Shown: positions 52,000 through 64,000 of the stretch, in pieces
Layout of the letters: every line of letters begins with the position of its first letter
Position numbering within the stretch: position 1 is the stretch's first letter
From: Hyalella azteca
Taxonomy: Eukaryota; Arthropoda; Malacostraca; Amphipoda; Hyalellidae
Direction of reading: 5' to 3'
Assembly (NCBI RefSeq): GCF_000764305.2
Contig: NW_025934708.1
Coordinates: forward strand, 1,656-65,655
DNA: 64,000 nucleotides
Program-made: the position numbers and the translations under genes
Notes under the pieces: model-generated
What the model was told of the DNA's origin: nothing
Seen by the model: the letters and a program-made list of their open reading frames with translations, nothing else
Databases searched by the model: none

Positions 52000-52622
52000 G
52001 GTCTGGTTGTGAGCTTGTCTCATGTGGTTCACTAGCCCTCCGGGTTGAAGGTACTAACTAATGAGACAGAGGCTCGGTGTCCTTGTTGTTGATCCAATTT
52101 GTCCGATGTAGTCCAAATGATGAAGTCTACAACCTTTTTTAAGCAAAATTTCTAGACTACACCGGCCTCTCGGATAATTCCCGCGTTTTTGCAAGGGCCG
52201 TTATTGCGTTGAGTTCAGAGTTTACGTTGTTGTAACGGAGCCGGTTGAATTCATCGACAATCTTGAGATGATGTTGCTTGTTGGTAACCTGGTCTGGTTG
52301 CGAGCTTGTCTCAGGCGGAAGGAAAAAATGCGAAGTTTCGCGACTTCGAGATCTCGAGATCGTCGATGAATTCTGCGGGCTTCGTGACACCCTTCAAAAC
52401 AGCGTCAAAACCCGGAATATACGCAACAATTGTCCCTGCAAAGAAGCGAGAGTTCTCCAAGAGACAGGTCTATTCTATAAATTTTGCTTCAAAGAAGGTT
52501 GTAGACTTCTTCATTATTTGGATTACATTTGAGTTTTTGGACATTGTTGAACTGCCAATGTCACAATTGTGACATTGAACTGCCGTTTCTCCTGCCACCT
52601 GAGGCAAGCTCACAACCAGATC
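52000..52622. mobile_element. Complex inverted-repeat element
   Basis: tctggttgtgagcttgtctc (about 52000) and tctggttgcgagcttgtctc (about 52290) recur inverted at about 52603 (gcaagctcacaaccaga). The segment 52085-52275 is a diverged inverted copy of about 52355-52555; both contain, in opposite orientation, gatcgtcgatgaattc-like text, tctataaattttgctt-like text and aggttgtagacttcttcatt. The layout suggests two head-to-head copies of one element. No family is recognised. Confidence 0.65.
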
Positions 52623-52624
52623 AG

Positions 52625-55500
52625 GTCTCAAAGCATTACAATCAAGCAACTTTATCTCACGATCCACAATGAATTCAATAATCATATATATATCTCTGAT
52701 TCTTCTCAAGTTGGACTACTACGCATCAGTATTTTGTTCATTGAGAGTAATTTTAATCCATAACTGATTCTGAAGCTTCATTTCTGCAGTTTATAGGCGT
52801 CAGTATTTAGCTTTTCTCGAGCACTGTTATAACGCATTATCTATTATTCTTCTTAGATTTAAGTAATGAGCGTCCGTATTTAGGTAATTATGAGTACAGG
52901 TATACCGTGCCTGTTGTTTATCTTGCAGTTCTTTAACATCAGTATTATATTGCAGTTGCAAGACTGTGTTATGTTCGCGGCTTAGGAAGCAGGTCGAGGA
53001 CAAGGACATACCATGCAGGCATTCCTGCGAACACGCCGACTATCCTGACTTCCCGGGATGAAGGATGTGTGGCATTTTCAAAGAATGACAGATGATGATT
53101 ATTATTTATGTTACCCGCTTCCGTTTATTTTTTTATCGTTACTAGAGTTACGGATTTTTTCAGTGGAAATTATCAGTGAATAATTCAGCTTGTTTATTGA
53201 ACTGAGAATTAAATTAGACGGGCACGACTTCATTTAAATTTTAACAGCTCATGAAGCCGGCGATTCAGCGCATTTAACAGTCATCAGAATATAATAAGAT
53301 ATATAAATCAAAATTGAAAATTTGTTAATTTTCATTCTAGACACTCAATACAATTTCAATATAAACGTCTGTACTTCTCTTTCGGGCAGCTCCTTAGCTT
53401 GCGAAGTCCTTACCATGCAAGATTACGAGTACACCAGCGTTTACACTATCAAGATTATTGGTGACCCACACTCACCTTGAGTTCCTTCACTTAATCGGTC
53501 AGAGAGATTTCAGCCAAAGAGAGAGGAGAGGATGTTCAACGCTATCAATAAAATTCAAATTGATACAGATTCAAGAACGAACAGATGACAGTAGTTTTCA
53601 ACAGTACAGTCGCTCTAGCCCTGCAGCCTCGCAATGTATCACACGACGGGAGCAGTCAGGCAATAAGTACCTACCTAGCTAGCCGCGCTGCTGCTCAAGA
53701 GCACGCCACTTGCTGATAGTCGCTGGTTCCCAGCGCGTCAACGCAAGTTGGCGAGGAAAAAAGATTTCGTCCAAAGTTTAATGGGGGGGGGTATGTGCTC
53801 CCTAGCGATACACAACAACCGATAAAAAGATAGTCAGTCTTATTTTCCTGTTTGTGTTTAGATAAAACGATACTTATGAATATAGATGGGAGTGACTTAC
53901 CTAATCAAACCTAATTTTTAGCCCACTGGAGAACTTATTGCTGATTTATATAGAACTGAAAAACGAGAAACATGCTTTTATCACTCATTTACGATATCTG
54001 GTCGTTTTTCAAAACTTCCTACAAGAAGAAAACGATGAGAAATTTTGAACGTTCAAGCAAAAAATTAAAAGCTTGAATGAGCCGAACTAATAATAAAGTT
54101 CACAATATTAAGGATACGCGGACATTTCTAGCTGAACGCCGGCGTCTTAAAGGAGCAGGGATGCATGCAGGGTGCTGCTGGCTCCAGAGGAGGTCCAGGG
54201 TTCTGGAACGGATGCTGCCAAGGACTCGGCGAGCGAACGCACGTCGAGAAGTTGCGTTCATCCAAAAGGGAAGCCTGCGTGATACTCTTATATACATATC
54301 GATGTAAAGTGTATCCTATTTACTTGTATCATGTACTTATTTCCATCAAAATTTCTGTATTCAATGCTTCCTGTAACTTGAAAATGAATGTTGTTACATT
54401 CGAAACGTCGTTAATAAAGTGATATTACTCCCTTGAACCTGCAATTTGATCAACTAATGTCATCTGAAGAATATTGTTTGGCCCTGAAAATTTAAATTGA
54501 AGAATTCTCTGGCCATTAACCACACGTGTTGAAACAAGCTGATTCTGCCTTCTGATACTAACTTATATACATATACAGACCAGTCAACAGTCACGTACCA
54601 GCGACCAGCACTTCATTAAATAAGTCCAGGCTAGCGGTTGTATTGTTAGATAAGCATTCGCAATTTAAATATTTATGCAACAGTTTTGGCGATGTAGATT
54701 CTAGAACAACAATGATATATTATAGACACAGTGGTTGTTCAAGTAAAATCGCAATCAATTGGAGATGAATTTTTTATGGAATATTAGCACAGTAAATTTA
54801 TGACAAAGTCTAAACCCTGAATACATCATCGTAGCGAGGACAATGGAGTTAAAATAAAATTTTATTTTAGATCCACCTGTGAGATTTTCTGGCACTACAG
54901 GTATCGCAGATACATGCTCGAGTAGTCCTCATATATTTCCATTGACAGGCTTCAAACAAACAACGCAAAAACGCACAACCTCCCTCTGAAATGCAAAATA
55001 AATACATATTGTGGTTCTACTGACAATAACTCAAGCACTTGCCCGAATTAAATGTGAAATAATTTCGTTTAACAAAGATGGAACAGAGAAATAATCACAC
55101 GTGGATGAATTTGGAACCCTGCAGTTTTAACGACAAAAATCAGCATTGTGTTCTGCTTACTTACAAAAAATGGCACAACGCCGCTACATAAAGAGCATGC
55201 TATTCATACCTTAATATCCCCTCGCTGATAAAAAAAACAGTTGATGACACAAATGAACATCTCGGAGGATGCAGCAAATTATCAGTAATTATAAAAAATA
55301 ATTCAAGAAATTACAATTTGGGAGACGCCTGCATTTCTTCTTAAACGGTTTAATGGTACCCCATTTCACTAGCTTAATTGCACAAACAATTTCAGGGACA
55401 AATAAAAACTATTCTTAGTTTGCCTTCCTACTTTTCAACTGTGATGGGAACAATCAGGCCTTACATAAGCCCCATCCTGCGGTGCTCTATACTTGAGTTG
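52625..55500. other. Intergenic; no gene recognised
   Basis: AT-rich. Near 52650-52700 the minus strand reads EFIVDREIKLL, similar to the EFVVDRELKFY start of the LINE tail at 15.9 kb, so a tiny LINE remnant is possible. A strong donor-like CAAG|GTGAGTGTG on the minus strand near 53475 could end an untranslated exon, but nothing supports a gene. Confidence 0.35.
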
Positions 55501-55507
55501 ATCTCAT

Positions 55508-55844
55508 TTTTGCCTCGGCAACCCCAACGCTGAGCAGCAGCCGGTGCTCAGCCGTATTGACCTGTTTGCCGCGGCAGCCCCAACGCTAAGCAGCAGCAGG
55601 TGCTCAGCCGTATTGACCTGTTTGCCGCCGCAGCCCCAACGCTGAGCAGCAGCAGGTGCTCAGCCGTATTGACCTGCTTGCCGCCGCAGCCCCAACGTTG
55701 AGCAGCAACAGGTGCTCAGCCGTATTGACCTGCTTGCCGCCGCAGCCCCAACGCTGAGCAGCAGCAGGTGCTCAGCCGTCTTGACCTGTTTGCCGCGGCA
55801 GGCCCGACGCTGAGCAGCAGCAGGTGCTCAGCCGTCTTGACCTG
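55508..55844 (+). repeat. 56-bp minisatellite, six copies
   Basis: The unit cctgtttgccgcggcagccc, caacgctgagcagcagcagg, tgctcagccgtattga starts at 55561, 55617, 55673, 55729 and 55785 with exact 56-bp steps, and a diverged first copy lies upstream. Each unit contains the inverted pair GCTGAGCA / TGCTCAGC that can form an 8-bp hairpin. GC content is far above the surroundings. Open frames across it are a consequence of the repeat. Confidence 0.95.
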
Positions 55845-58800
55845 TTTCGTTTGCACGAGGTTGAGGACCGCGTGAGAGACACCCATGTGCGCGGCACCGA
55901 TTGCCCTCAAGTATAGCACGAAAGAGAACGTTCGGCAAGATATGTCTCGCTATTTCTCTACATGCTTACGAATAATTCGACAAGATAGACTACTAATTTT
56001 CGTTATTTGCAGCGTACACTGTGTAACGTTTTTGTGATAAGGAAATAGAATAATTTGTATTTTTCTAGCCTTACCGAAAAAAGATTTTAGCCTTACCGAA
56101 GAAACAGCTTGAAAAAAATGAAGGCCGGTATTGAAGTAGCAACTGAAATGGATATTTGAGTGCAAGATACTTCTGTGTACCTAAGCTTGGTTTGTCAGCG
56201 TACCGTGTAAATATTTTTAGCGAACCTTTTGTTAGCTTAGTTTTAATAGTCTATTTTTTTATGCGCTCCTATGATTTACTTGTTAATCCGACCTTTTGAG
56301 TGTGTAGATAGTCGACAACGTATCAATAGTTTCATGTTAGCTCAGTTCGTAGCCCGCGTCAAAACTGCCCACAATATTTCGGTGCGTAGATTTATGCCTT
56401 CCTACAAGTTGTTTATTGTTCTGATTATTATTTGTTATATTTGAATATTATAAGCATACAATGAAGTTCATAGGGCTAATATATTTGTTTGTTCTTACAG
56501 ATACAAGTTTTTAATCCAATAAACGGGATATTTGTTGTTGAAACCGTGGTTATCCTTGAAAACGCGGACTTACGTCAAACCAAAACCCAACAAAAACGAA
56601 CAGCGTTTTTACATACCGTTTATACGAAACTCTGAATCGTGGTCGGAACAGCGCATGCGCGAGTCGCAGAACATTATACACATAGAGCGCTGAATATGCG
56701 CACTGAAGCTCGCATCACGCTGCAATTACCGAGATGGAAAGTGAAGCAGGAAGCAGAGCGGCAAAAGTGTTTGACACGACTATCCCTTTCATTACAATCT
56801 TCATTATATTGCGAAGTATATCTTACGAGAGGGCGTTATCTGGCTCGCGCAACTTGATTAACAAAATAATAATAATATTAAATCGACAGTCAACTGTCGA
56901 CAGAAAATTATTAGTTAGATAAATCTATTTTACAGAGTAAAGCTGCAGATGAAATTGTAGGTTATATGATGAACTGGCGGATCAAAGCTATTTCTGAGGA
57001 ATGAAGCTGCAGCATATATATAAGCAGTCACCTGCATCCTTAACAAAGTGCCGCACACAACGGAGAATATGATGCTAAAACGAACCGTGACAATTATAAT
57101 TTTTTGACTATTTTGCACTTGAAATGAAATTGAAAATGTAAATGCCAATTTAAATGAAAATGCACTTGAAAATGTACTTTGAATTCGTACTTCAAATTAT
57201 TTAAACGAAGTAGATGTGGCTCAATAACAGATTAAAATCAACGATGATCTAAATTTAGGAATGAGGGTAGATTTATCTAGATTCCAGGAACACGGATATT
57301 TTTAAAAAGACGAGAATTAAAAATGCATACATTTTTACCGTTCCATTGATCTTTTAGGGTCGGAATTACAGAAATGATGGAAATCCAAACTGCGGGTCGA
57401 TTACTAGAAATTTATTTATTTTTCACACAAATCGCTCGTGATAAACTTCATTACATGCGCATATATTCAGGAGGAACGTTTTAGTTAGTACACAAACTTG
57501 GAGAGCAGGCATCGGCCAATCCAGGAACCTTCATAATACCACGTGATACGAGTAGTACACTCATTTTCATCGCCCCGCATGTTTATATATAAAACCGTGG
57601 ATTATCACAACATAACATTATATTAAGATATTTTGTGAATATACGCTCAGATTAAACCTGATAGGAAATAAAAATTTTTACGACCAATTAATAGAAAGAA
57701 GCATAACGAAGTAATACTAACCCTGGCGTCTTATTACTATATTTCTAAGGATTTACTTTTGTATTTTTAAGTGCTCAGATGTTCAGTTTTGCACCAGGGC
57801 GTAAATTTGTGCGAACCGCATTGACTTTCAGTCCCCAGTTTGAGCAGCAGCGTGCAAACCATAATAAAGTCGTGCAAAAATAATTCCCACACGAGAAACC
57901 GTGCCGAACACCAACAGATGGTTTGTGAACTCATGTGCGAATAGAAAGCCCATATATCTCGAACGCGTCAATTCGTTCATGCCAAACGTAGGGGAAACGA
58001 ATTAGAAAATATTTATGGTTGATTGAACTGAACACTATTTTGCTGGTACAAGCAGAACTTCGCAATTCTCTTCTAGACAAACTAGTACACATAAAAGACT
58101 GAGCAACTGAAAAGTTTAAAGAGCCCCATAAATTCTCAGATAAGCGGCACATTTTCTCTTGTTATTCAGTTGTGGTGGTCGCATAAACACATTCCTTTCT
58201 TTCAAGTGGACGCACCGCATCCGATGTTCTCTAGGTAATTATTCGAGGCTTTTAGATAACAAAACTACATATGCTCTTCACGTCATCGAATGATGTAATT
58301 ATTCAAGACCAATAATTAATTTTTCGTTTGGGAACAAAATGAGTGACCATGATCTTGCATGCGATGAAAACGATCTCTTTTAATACGAAATAGCTTTAGG
58401 TTGAGAAAATTCTCAATCCTTAAGAACTTTATGCAGAAAATATACTTGAATCTCTTTGCTCGAACAACTCGCTTTGTTCGGATTGCTCGGTAAGGTTTCA
58501 ACCTTTTGCAAAGTGCCTGCAAAAAGCACAGTTCGCGCACAACAGTTCGCGCAGACGAAGAAGACCTTGCCACTCCCTAGAAGTCAAGATTGAAGCATGG
58601 TTTGAAGCTCACCGATCAGCTCGTCACGGGGAAGCTCTAAGAAATTAGGTGTCGAAACGCGGAACTGTTCCGCGCGGAAATTAGGGGAACAGTGAGGAAC
58701 TGTTCGATGAGAAACTTTAATTAATCAAGTTGGATTAATTAAGTTTAATTACTGCGAGTATGTCCAATTATGCACATACTCACAGTCATACGAAATTGCA

Positions 58801-61800
58801 CCCTGACGTTTAGCATGAATAGGATTAAAAACTTAAAACTACTACGGAATTAAAATGAATTAAAAACCTCCAGAAGGCAATCTACGACGTTACCTGTATG
58901 GATGATATTCTATACTCCAATCTTAAAGACACCTCCTCTCCTAGCCTGGTTATACTAGTTTTGATTGGTCTAGATGATACACATTCCCACTCCATACATT
59001 TTGCCACACTGTAACAATTCATTTGAATATTTTATGAACGAGGCGTCAAGATAGGTGATTCAAGCGGGTAACTGAAGTGTATTGAGAGTTGCGTCACCTG
59101 CCAACTGCCAGTGTGACCAAATCGCTTATTCTGGGTCGCGGCTCTTGTGCTTAAATATGATGTAGACTACAGTATTAATGATCAACTGCGGGTCACTGCT
59201 GGCTTCGGCAGCTTCCAGACTACACGGCCGTACATCCTTCGCGGGCAAATGGACAACACGCAACGTGCAAGTTCGCAACCGTTGCGGTTGCAAACGTTGA
59301 CAGCCTGAGGTTGTGAGAGTGAAAGTCAAGCGTGAGGCGGAGTCTTCTTCTTCCGGACGGTCCGACTGCGTAACCTAATCGGCGCGACGGTTATATGGAA
59401 ATTATTTCATGAAATATCCTAAACAATTTTGTATAGCACGGAAAAATCACGTAAACTGTTCGTCTTTTCGAGTAAATAATTGTGTCAGTTATCATCGCTG
59501 TCGCTGTCATAATTCGAGCATCAAGTTGTTTGTAAACCGCCGAATTTAGTCATTGGTTTACGCAGTCATCGAAAACGATGGTGTTGATAAAACATAGTTT
59601 CTGGGAATTGGGGCTCATAATTGACAAATTTGATTTCATGAAATCGTTTCGTTCAATTGAAATTGCAGGGCGTTAATTATTTATGAGATTAACACTTCCA
59701 CGGAACTATTATTGTTTAACCAGACTTTCGCGCTAACGGCATTTGCACGGGCGAATGCGTTCTTCTAAAATAATGAATCAAATCGTGCATTTCTTTTCAT
59801 AAGAGTTGAACAAATTCAAACTCTTTATTCCTGATTAGGAAAGCGGCTAATTTAAAAGTAGAGACAGCCAATCAATGTAACAGAAGAGAAGAGGTAGCTG
59901 AAGGCAGACCAAGTGGACTAACCAGACACGAGCGCGCATGTTGCGTTACTTTTAGCTACAAGTGATGCAAATCTTTGGTTAGGCGAACAGGCTGTAAAAT
60001 GTAAATCATAATAGTATAGTCGTTACAGGCCAAGCTTCCAAAAATCAGCCTAAAGTTATTTTTGGACAAATAAGGCCATTGGAGAGAAATTTAGGACTTG
60101 CGAACTACACGCAACACAATTATCAAGGGCAAACGATTAACTTCGTTGGTTTTGACCTCGATCAACCGTGATAATGGAATTTACCAATCGCTGTTCATAA
60201 ATTTCAATTCTCAGATTTTGTAATAAACTGACCACAGAAACGTGTGCAAGTGTGCTTTTAGAAACGTGTGCTTTTATACAAACAACTCTTCACAAGTGGC
60301 AGGGATGATTATCGTTGTACGAAGACGGTCACCACAAGAAACCGTTTCGAAACAAGGCTCTGCCTCGCTGACGTCAAACAGCGGATTCGATCGACTTGAT
60401 TAGGCAGCTTGAGTGTGTATATACGAAGGCACGACGTCATGCTCGCGACCACACTGATGACAGAGCTGCGACATCCTCTCGTGCAGCTTCATAGCGCGTG
60501 CGCCAGGCCACGATATAGACAGTAAGCGCGCGATGCTTCGACCTTTACGATGAACAACTTTGCAAACGCGTCGGATTACAAGTTGGTCAAAGCATCGTGA
60601 GGTTGAGAAAGACCTTTAGAATTTCAAGAGTTATCCCCTCACATCGTTAATCCTGGTTTCCTACCTTTTAGTAGCAGCTGCCAATTTATTTAATTCAACA
60701 TTCTTTGCAAAATTGCAATAGAGTTCGTACCTACATACAGTTCAAGTTGCATGAAAAATATCGGAAATAGCATTACAAAAAGAATTAAAACAGTGAGAAA
60801 GGTCTAAGCTAGACACTCAGTAATTTCTCTCTTCCAATAAAAATAAATATGATCGAAATGATACGGATCAGCTTTACCAGAGCGATAACCAGAAGATCGC
60901 TAAGACGGTGGTTTCTAAGGGCCATAATGTAACTGAAAGTTTACCCATTTCTTTTTGGTTTTGCAAATTTATAAAAAAAAAAACTAAAATTCTCCAAACA
61001 AAATGTCTCAAAAATTTCCTAACAAACTTTGAGAACATTTTTCGAGGCTACTTCAAACATTTTAATGTTGAGCCCTGACACCAATCCTTAGTCGGTGATA
61101 CCATGATGCAGGCTGTCATTCTGAGACAACCTTTATACATTTCTTAAATATTTGTATGAGACATAAAATACATACATCGCATAAAATTAGATAATTTGTA
61201 GCATTCATGTGCATAACTGAATTCAAATAGGTGACTATTAAAACACGTTGACTACGTATTGGTACATATGCGAACCACGAAATGTATTTCTCCAGGAGGT
61301 AGTGGTACATAATTCAGGTTGCCTAAAATCGGCCAAATCCGAGAACAAAAAAGGCCAAAAAGGCCGATAATTCAATATATACTAGTTTATTTGTAGGTTC
61401 CGCTATAAAAATTCCATTTATTTTCTTTTTGCATTATTTAAAATTTAATTAGAAAGTACACCTATCATAAATTGTAGCCAGCCAACGCAATTGAGAAAAA
61501 CTAAATCACGGAATTTGTCCGGAAAAAATGACCGTCTGGCAACCCTGCCGCTTAAAAAAGTACAAAAAATGAAATAATAGTACAAGATGAAGCAATCGTA
61601 GTCAACGTGTTAAGGTTTCAAGAAACTTGACATTGACCACATCCACAATCGCGGATGAACACTAACCCTTGAAATTGATATTATTTTACGGTGCTGAGAC
61701 ATGAGAAATCGCGGCATCAAGTCCTCAAGCCACGGAACAACGTTTGCACGCGCGTGTTTCACCAAAACGTCTCACGAATTTCTATCTGTGTTAAAGGTTC

Positions 61801-64000
61801 TCATAGACTATTTTTACGCACATTGAAATTTTTCTTCAGCAGGCACAACAGTGATTATCCAAGTTGAATATCTTTTAGGACATCAGCACGGAATTGAACA
61901 CTCTCATCCTAATAATATTGTGTTGGTACTACTTGGTAGCCTCAAGTTGTGAGTCGCTTGATGTGAATGTGACAATCTAAAAATCTTATCATTCCGTGTT
62001 CATTCGGAATTTTCGCACATCAAACTTCCATTGCTGCTTATCTGACAATTGTTTTTTTTTCTCCATCATTCTTTTCATGTCCAAGAACAAAGAAAATATA
62101 TGCCTTACACTTTTTTGGAATTTGGACAGAGGGATTGGTAACGTCGATTATTCTTCGAAGAACCGGCATATATAATTGGGTGGCCGGTGGATATACCCGG
62201 CATGTGTCTTTATTAAATTTATTTACCTATGAGGCTATGAACGTTATTCAATTAGACGTTTTCAAATCAAAGCAAGCATATATAATTTTTAATGCACGAG
62301 AAGGGAAACATTACTGCCAATTAATCACTGACGCTCAGAAAATACAGACAGATAGGCCTAAACGGTAAACGCAGACTTTATGTAATTTTAAGGAAAGAAT
62401 AATTTTCATGAAGAAACAGACTCACGTAATAATCCTTCTGTAGATGGCGTTTCTTGACGAATACGAATATTGAAAAAAATTACGCACGGATTTAAAAATT
62501 GAAACAAAAAATACTTAGAAGAGGCATGGGTTTGTTGGCACAGATAGTGAATTTATAGGTAAGTAGTTCAAAATTGAAAAAAGCGGATCAAACGAAAACG
62601 TTATTAAGACTTTCATGACTGTTCAAGTTTATAAATGTACGTAACTATAATTTGCAGAATTATTAAGCATAAGTTTTTAATTTTTCTTCGTCGACAGCAA
62701 ACGCCAACGGAGTGCACTGAACTTCGATGAGGTCTTAGAATTTTAAAATAGCAGCGGGTGGCTCACGGACAACTCCTTTTATAAACACACTCAACCAAGT
62801 CACCATGCGTACTGAACAGCGAATGAGGAATGAGCTACGAGTCCGTTGAGCCGAGCGACGTGCTGACGCTTCGTTTACCGCGGCAAGCCCGGAACGGTTC
62901 ATAAATTTGCATTCATATAGGACAAGAATGCTATTGTTTGTATTCCATACTATGGAAAAGATTGCTATTGTTTGTAATCTATTCTTTAATAGTTTACTTC
63001 ACGAAATCAGCCTTCTACATGTGTGCAAAGCAATAGCTAATTTGATCCATAGTTTCTCATTTGCCGTGATGTAATAAGGCTCAATGAGTGCCGGAAAACC
63101 AGCATTGAAAGTTGTGTGCAAGAGTCATGACCACGGAGTGATAAATAGACTAGAAAAGTGTCATATTTTGGTGAGATCCAATGCCATTATCCTGATGACA
63201 CTAAAGTTACATATGAATGCTTTCTGAATTGGAGATCTTCTACTGACTCATGAACAAAATGAAGGTTCTTGATAGTTCGCTAAAAACAACGAATTTGCGA
63301 CTATCACATTGTTATTTTCAATTGTCGATTTGCTAACACAATTTTGTGCCTACCAATATTAGAATTAGAGCTCCTCCTGGTAAGCATCATAAATCTTTGG
63401 GATGCTCAATTGAAAATCGAATTGCAACCTCTTGAAAGAATTTAAAGTTTTGTCGAACGAAGTAATGACTAGTTGACTACATTATTCACTCGATCTCTTT
63501 ACACTTGATCGAAAACCTTAGTAAAGCGTCCAACCGTGTAGAACTATGAATTGGATTTGCAATTTTTCAGTTCTGATAAAGCTAACATCCGAAAACCTAT
63601 CATCGAAACACTAATACGTATTACTGATCCTACGGTAGGTTTACTGATGGTTTAGCACGAACACGATTCTGCACTTCGTCTGTCTGTTGATAGCTTTTCG
63701 AAATCTGAGATGACTGCGACAATTGAGCCGATGATGAAAAAGCTAATATTTAAATGATGATAATTGATATTAAATGAACGAGTTGTATGCAAATGATGCA
63801 AACAATTAAAAATGCTGCCCTTCTCCTGCCGCCCTATGGTAATTGCCGTGATTTGTGATTATTCCTGAAAGTGCTCATGAGCGAGAGGGTTTCGCAGTCG
63901 GTCTGTTTTGACTTACGCTACGAGGCTCGGGAGCGCAGCCGTGGGTAACAAAATTGACTCGTAAACAGGCCCTGGGCCTAACGCCAACCATCAGCATGCA
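55845..64000. other. Intergenic; no gene recognised
   Basis: AT-rich DNA with short GC-richer islands (about 56640-56760, 60400-60560, 62840-62900). No conserved protein frame, RNA gene or complete transposon was found. The open frames in this stretch are short and match no family. Confidence 0.45.
56651..56660. promoter_or_regulatory. NRF1-like palindrome GCGCATGCGC
   Basis: The 10-base palindrome GCGCATGCGC is the core of NRF1-type sites found in housekeeping promoters. It stands in a small GC-richer island with no recognised gene next to it, so a function is only possible. Confidence 0.25.

Noticed and set aside
53455..53700. Possible minus-strand untranslated exon ending in CAAG|GTGAGTGTG
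   Set aside because: A strong donor alone is weak evidence; no start codon, neighbouring exon or promoter supports it.
55399..55919. Open frames across the 56-bp minisatellite
   Set aside because: The repeat is GC-rich and period 56 is not a multiple of three, so the frames are incidental.
1..64000. CRISPR array, bacterial operons or Shine-Dalgarno sites
   Set aside because: The spliced gene structures and transposon content are eukaryotic. The direct repeats here are contiguous tandem arrays without unique spacers.

Overview
This is a eukaryotic window, almost certainly from an arthropod and possibly a malacostracan crustacean (the taxon is an inference). Short GC-rich exons with GT/AG introns sit in AT-rich DNA full of Tc1, hAT-like, TTAA-flanked, foldback, SINE and non-LTR elements. 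Three protein-coding gene families can be read with confidence: a lysosomal alpha-N-acetylgalactosaminidase (NAGA, GH27), a NEMO/optineurin-type ubiquitin-binding adaptor, and the mitochondrial ATP synthase subunit e.

Layout. 1-1.2 kb: LINE endonuclease fragment and foldback repeats. 1.6-11.8 kb (+): NAGA copy 1, whose central exons (3-4-5) and exon 7 occur twice. 12-19.8 kb: a SINE and CR1/L2-like LINE fragments. 19.9-30.6 kb (+): 12-exon NEMO/optineurin homologue (585 aa) with an N-terminal NEMO-type coil, UBAN motif and C-terminal CX2CX12HX3C zinc finger; its introns hold an RNase H-bearing LINE, a foldback element and a Tc1 element. 31.2-37.3 kb (-): ATP synthase subunit e (86 aa), convergent with the NEMO gene, with a 5.6 kb intron full of transposons. 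39.6-42.8 kb (-): NAGA copy 2, inverted relative to copy 1 and missing exons 4-7 at an assembly gap (N at 40464). 42.8-64 kb: no confident gene; scattered repeats and a 56-bp minisatellite.

Two cross-cutting observations stand out. (1) Short tandem arrays repeatedly start across 5' splice sites: NAGA exons 1, 4' and 6, NAGA copy 2 exon 1, and NEMO exons 9 and 10. Each array multiplies the donor GT, and use of any downstream donor would bring in an in-frame stop. (2) The assembly carries two exact 38-bp Nextera mate-pair junction adapters (314-351, 3440-3477). In addition, NAGA exon 3 of the minus copy stops at the N with 95 bp that look identical to a misplaced partial exon 3 inside the plus copy. 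Part of the apparent NAGA exon duplication is therefore probably misassembly of two paralogues, and the NAGA structures should be read with that in mind. All identities and coordinates were read by eye; no alignment or search was run.
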